56,818 nucleotides of DNA from a virus, in IMG/VR virus record IMGVR_UViG_3300017530_000090, positions 1 to 56,818 of that record, one strand, 5' to 3'. The notes beneath the pieces are model-generated. The model worked only from the letters and a program-made list of their open reading frames with translations, was not told the origin of the DNA and made no database searches. The stretch's first letter is position 1. Each line of letters starts with the position of its first letter. The translations under genes were made by a program, and so were the position numbers. Positions 56,701 through 56,818 of this stretch are shown here, piece after piece.

Positions 56701-56818
56701 TCGAACTTGACAACACCAGTGTCGACCGTTTGGAAGAGAATGTTGGCCACATAGCGCGCCTTATCAGCTTCCATACCGAAAGCGAGCAGTGACCCAGTAA
56801 TGACGTTACTGGCGGTTG
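53730..56818 (-). CDS. Tail tape measure protein, 5' part cut by window (over 1029 aa)
   Basis: The N-terminal visible region (ANILFQTVDTGVVKFEELAQ, GVPLEELGAAIATMTVKGM, TSLTRILMQFLDPSE, DMFDRQRALVGG) is TP901-type tape measure. Long hydrophobic stretches (ILLVFWPAVLIYKF, AALIIAAALVLAIIGVIIAG) follow. The end contains GFAHGVRNFMGGLALVGERGAELV, common in tape measures. The frame is open past 56774 to the edge, so the start is outside. A 78-residue segment is duplicated in tandem. Confidence 0.92.
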   Translation of the reverse strand, partial: TASNVITGSLLAFGMEADKARYVANILFQTVDTGVVKFEELAQGLGVAMAPAAALGVPLEELGAAIATMTVKGMPAARALTSLTRILMQFLDPSESAVAAAESVGFSLSAQTIETYGLMGAMKKLNEATGGDVELLADMFDRQRALVGGFTLLNDNAKTYEATLLKMNGAQEDLGALERAWEQRQKSLTIRLGLMKSAILGVIVPALQPFSKSLSYAADAISRFIADESGLFVWLKRMAGIEGLTESWEDFTGAIQRLKGEGGGKLPLMFAGMFIVLRDGIPRIMELLAILLRVGTWAVENKAVIIAISLAFGLMFAQAHPLLAVFQALFILVGYMDQNWGDWRVKILGVTAAVVLAVSAFMQLRDAFMMTRSAMFLFQGVASGIAGGKGVGFIEAAVINLRRAVLETVGKVIYFFTSIRDSALQAGDKAWRVARALGDIITKAASGVITVTVKTIQVTEQAAATGKKAVKKGIIAGLIKGLPQGIALGIGGAIVAGLQLALVGVTAAALIIAAALVLAIIGVIIAGFLIYKYRKEIWAGLKTLGRILKEFFTQKLPEMMQPLLDGMKTFFTQTLPANLKTIAVAAAVAIVAVIVQAIIAPIIAGFLIYKYRKEIWAGLKTLGRILKEFFTQKLPEMMQPLLDGMKTFFTQTLPAWAKRQFTGENMGRWFGRILMSAILLVFWPAVLIYKFREKLRGFVQAVGGFLADLPGLIAAKIGPAAKIILGWLVDVAKWAVAFEMKVLEFEGKVAAFVAGIPGQIAAFIGDHWKDVLDFLVDVAKWSFYLERKIAEFILRAAPVMIALSGKIAAWIGEHWKDIIGFLVDPEAWWGVFKTLIETFVDLVTQRVAPLLAGIGTAIAQGIRDGITSAFSGLGEFLMDAIRSAVAIVPGFVLDFVSGIIPGMNDIINWLKEDGGNNAPYRGGVRGFAHGVRNFMGGLALVGERGAELVRLPRGADVFRREDVGQTLRGAGGLSVSAEVNITTSLLKDYQELKARLLRDVEEKLDDAAATAGLAKPRLGTLGAGIPRT
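54853..55248. repeat. Tandem duplication inside the tape measure gene
   Basis: 54853-55014 and 55087-55248 are identical over about 162 bp except one base, offset 234 bp (78 codons, in frame). The repeated protein is IIAGFLIYKYRKEIWAGLKT through FFTQTLP. Near identity implies recent duplication or ongoing gene conversion, and would lengthen the tail by one unit. Confidence 0.88.

Noticed and set aside
1-56818. tRNA or rRNA genes
   Set aside because: I saw no cloverleaf with a TTCGA-type arm or rRNA-like segment on reading both strands, though a covariance-model search was not possible.

Overview
The window is 56.8 kb of a GC-rich genome of a tailed double-stranded DNA bacteriophage (Caudoviricetes). 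The evidence is a tail tape measure protein, a very large tail protein, a fibre-like protein, a GH25-type endolysin and a full phage replication and recombination set, all packed with ATGA, GTGA or TAATG overlaps. No host marker is decisive, so I leave the host open. The right edge cuts the 5' part of the tape measure gene.

Layout. (1) 1-2.59 kb is mostly repeat and regulatory DNA: a short leftward operon of small proteins (1515 down to 377) ending at a rho-independent terminator, a 20-bp inverted repeat, six perfect 30-bp tandem repeats, a 32-bp tandem array and a 31-bp direct repeat. (2) 2.59-11.34 kb is a rightward run of about 20 small, poorly conserved genes, many with CxxC zinc-ribbon motifs. 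It is studded with damaged genes: at least five HNH endonuclease relics with internal deletions, a 5'-truncated rtcB and several apparent frameshifts. (3) 11.34-23 kb runs leftward: small proteins, endonuclease VII, RNase HII, a KTSC-domain protein, a DNA methyltransferase, the endolysin, a gp88-like protein fused to HNH, a SemiSWEET-like membrane protein, a deoxyribosyltransferase and a YfbR-like HD phosphohydrolase. (4) 23-45.4 kb is the leftward replication and recombination block: a UDG-exonuclease-DNA polymerase A fusion, an intein-bearing metallophosphoesterase, RuvC, an SbcCD-like complex whose ATPase is split over separate genes, RecA, a gp32-like SSB, a dNMP kinase, a deoxyribonucleotidase-like HAD protein, a TOPRIM primase-helicase, two methyltransferases, a winged-helix candidate initiator and a UvsW-like helicase. 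(5) 45.4-56.8 kb holds structural genes: a fibre-like protein, a 1775-residue tail protein with many Asp-box repeats, a small tail protein and the tape measure.

The genome is heavily colonised by homing endonucleases: HNH of several families, endonuclease VII, LAGLIDADG and one intein. The most striking pattern I see is that many of these, including decayed copies, have a sigma70-like -10 hexamer ending only 5-9 nt before their start codon. That predicts leaderless or nearly leaderless transcripts and self-contained expression cassettes. Ordinary phage operons here have normal leaders with GGAGG-type ribosome binding sites.
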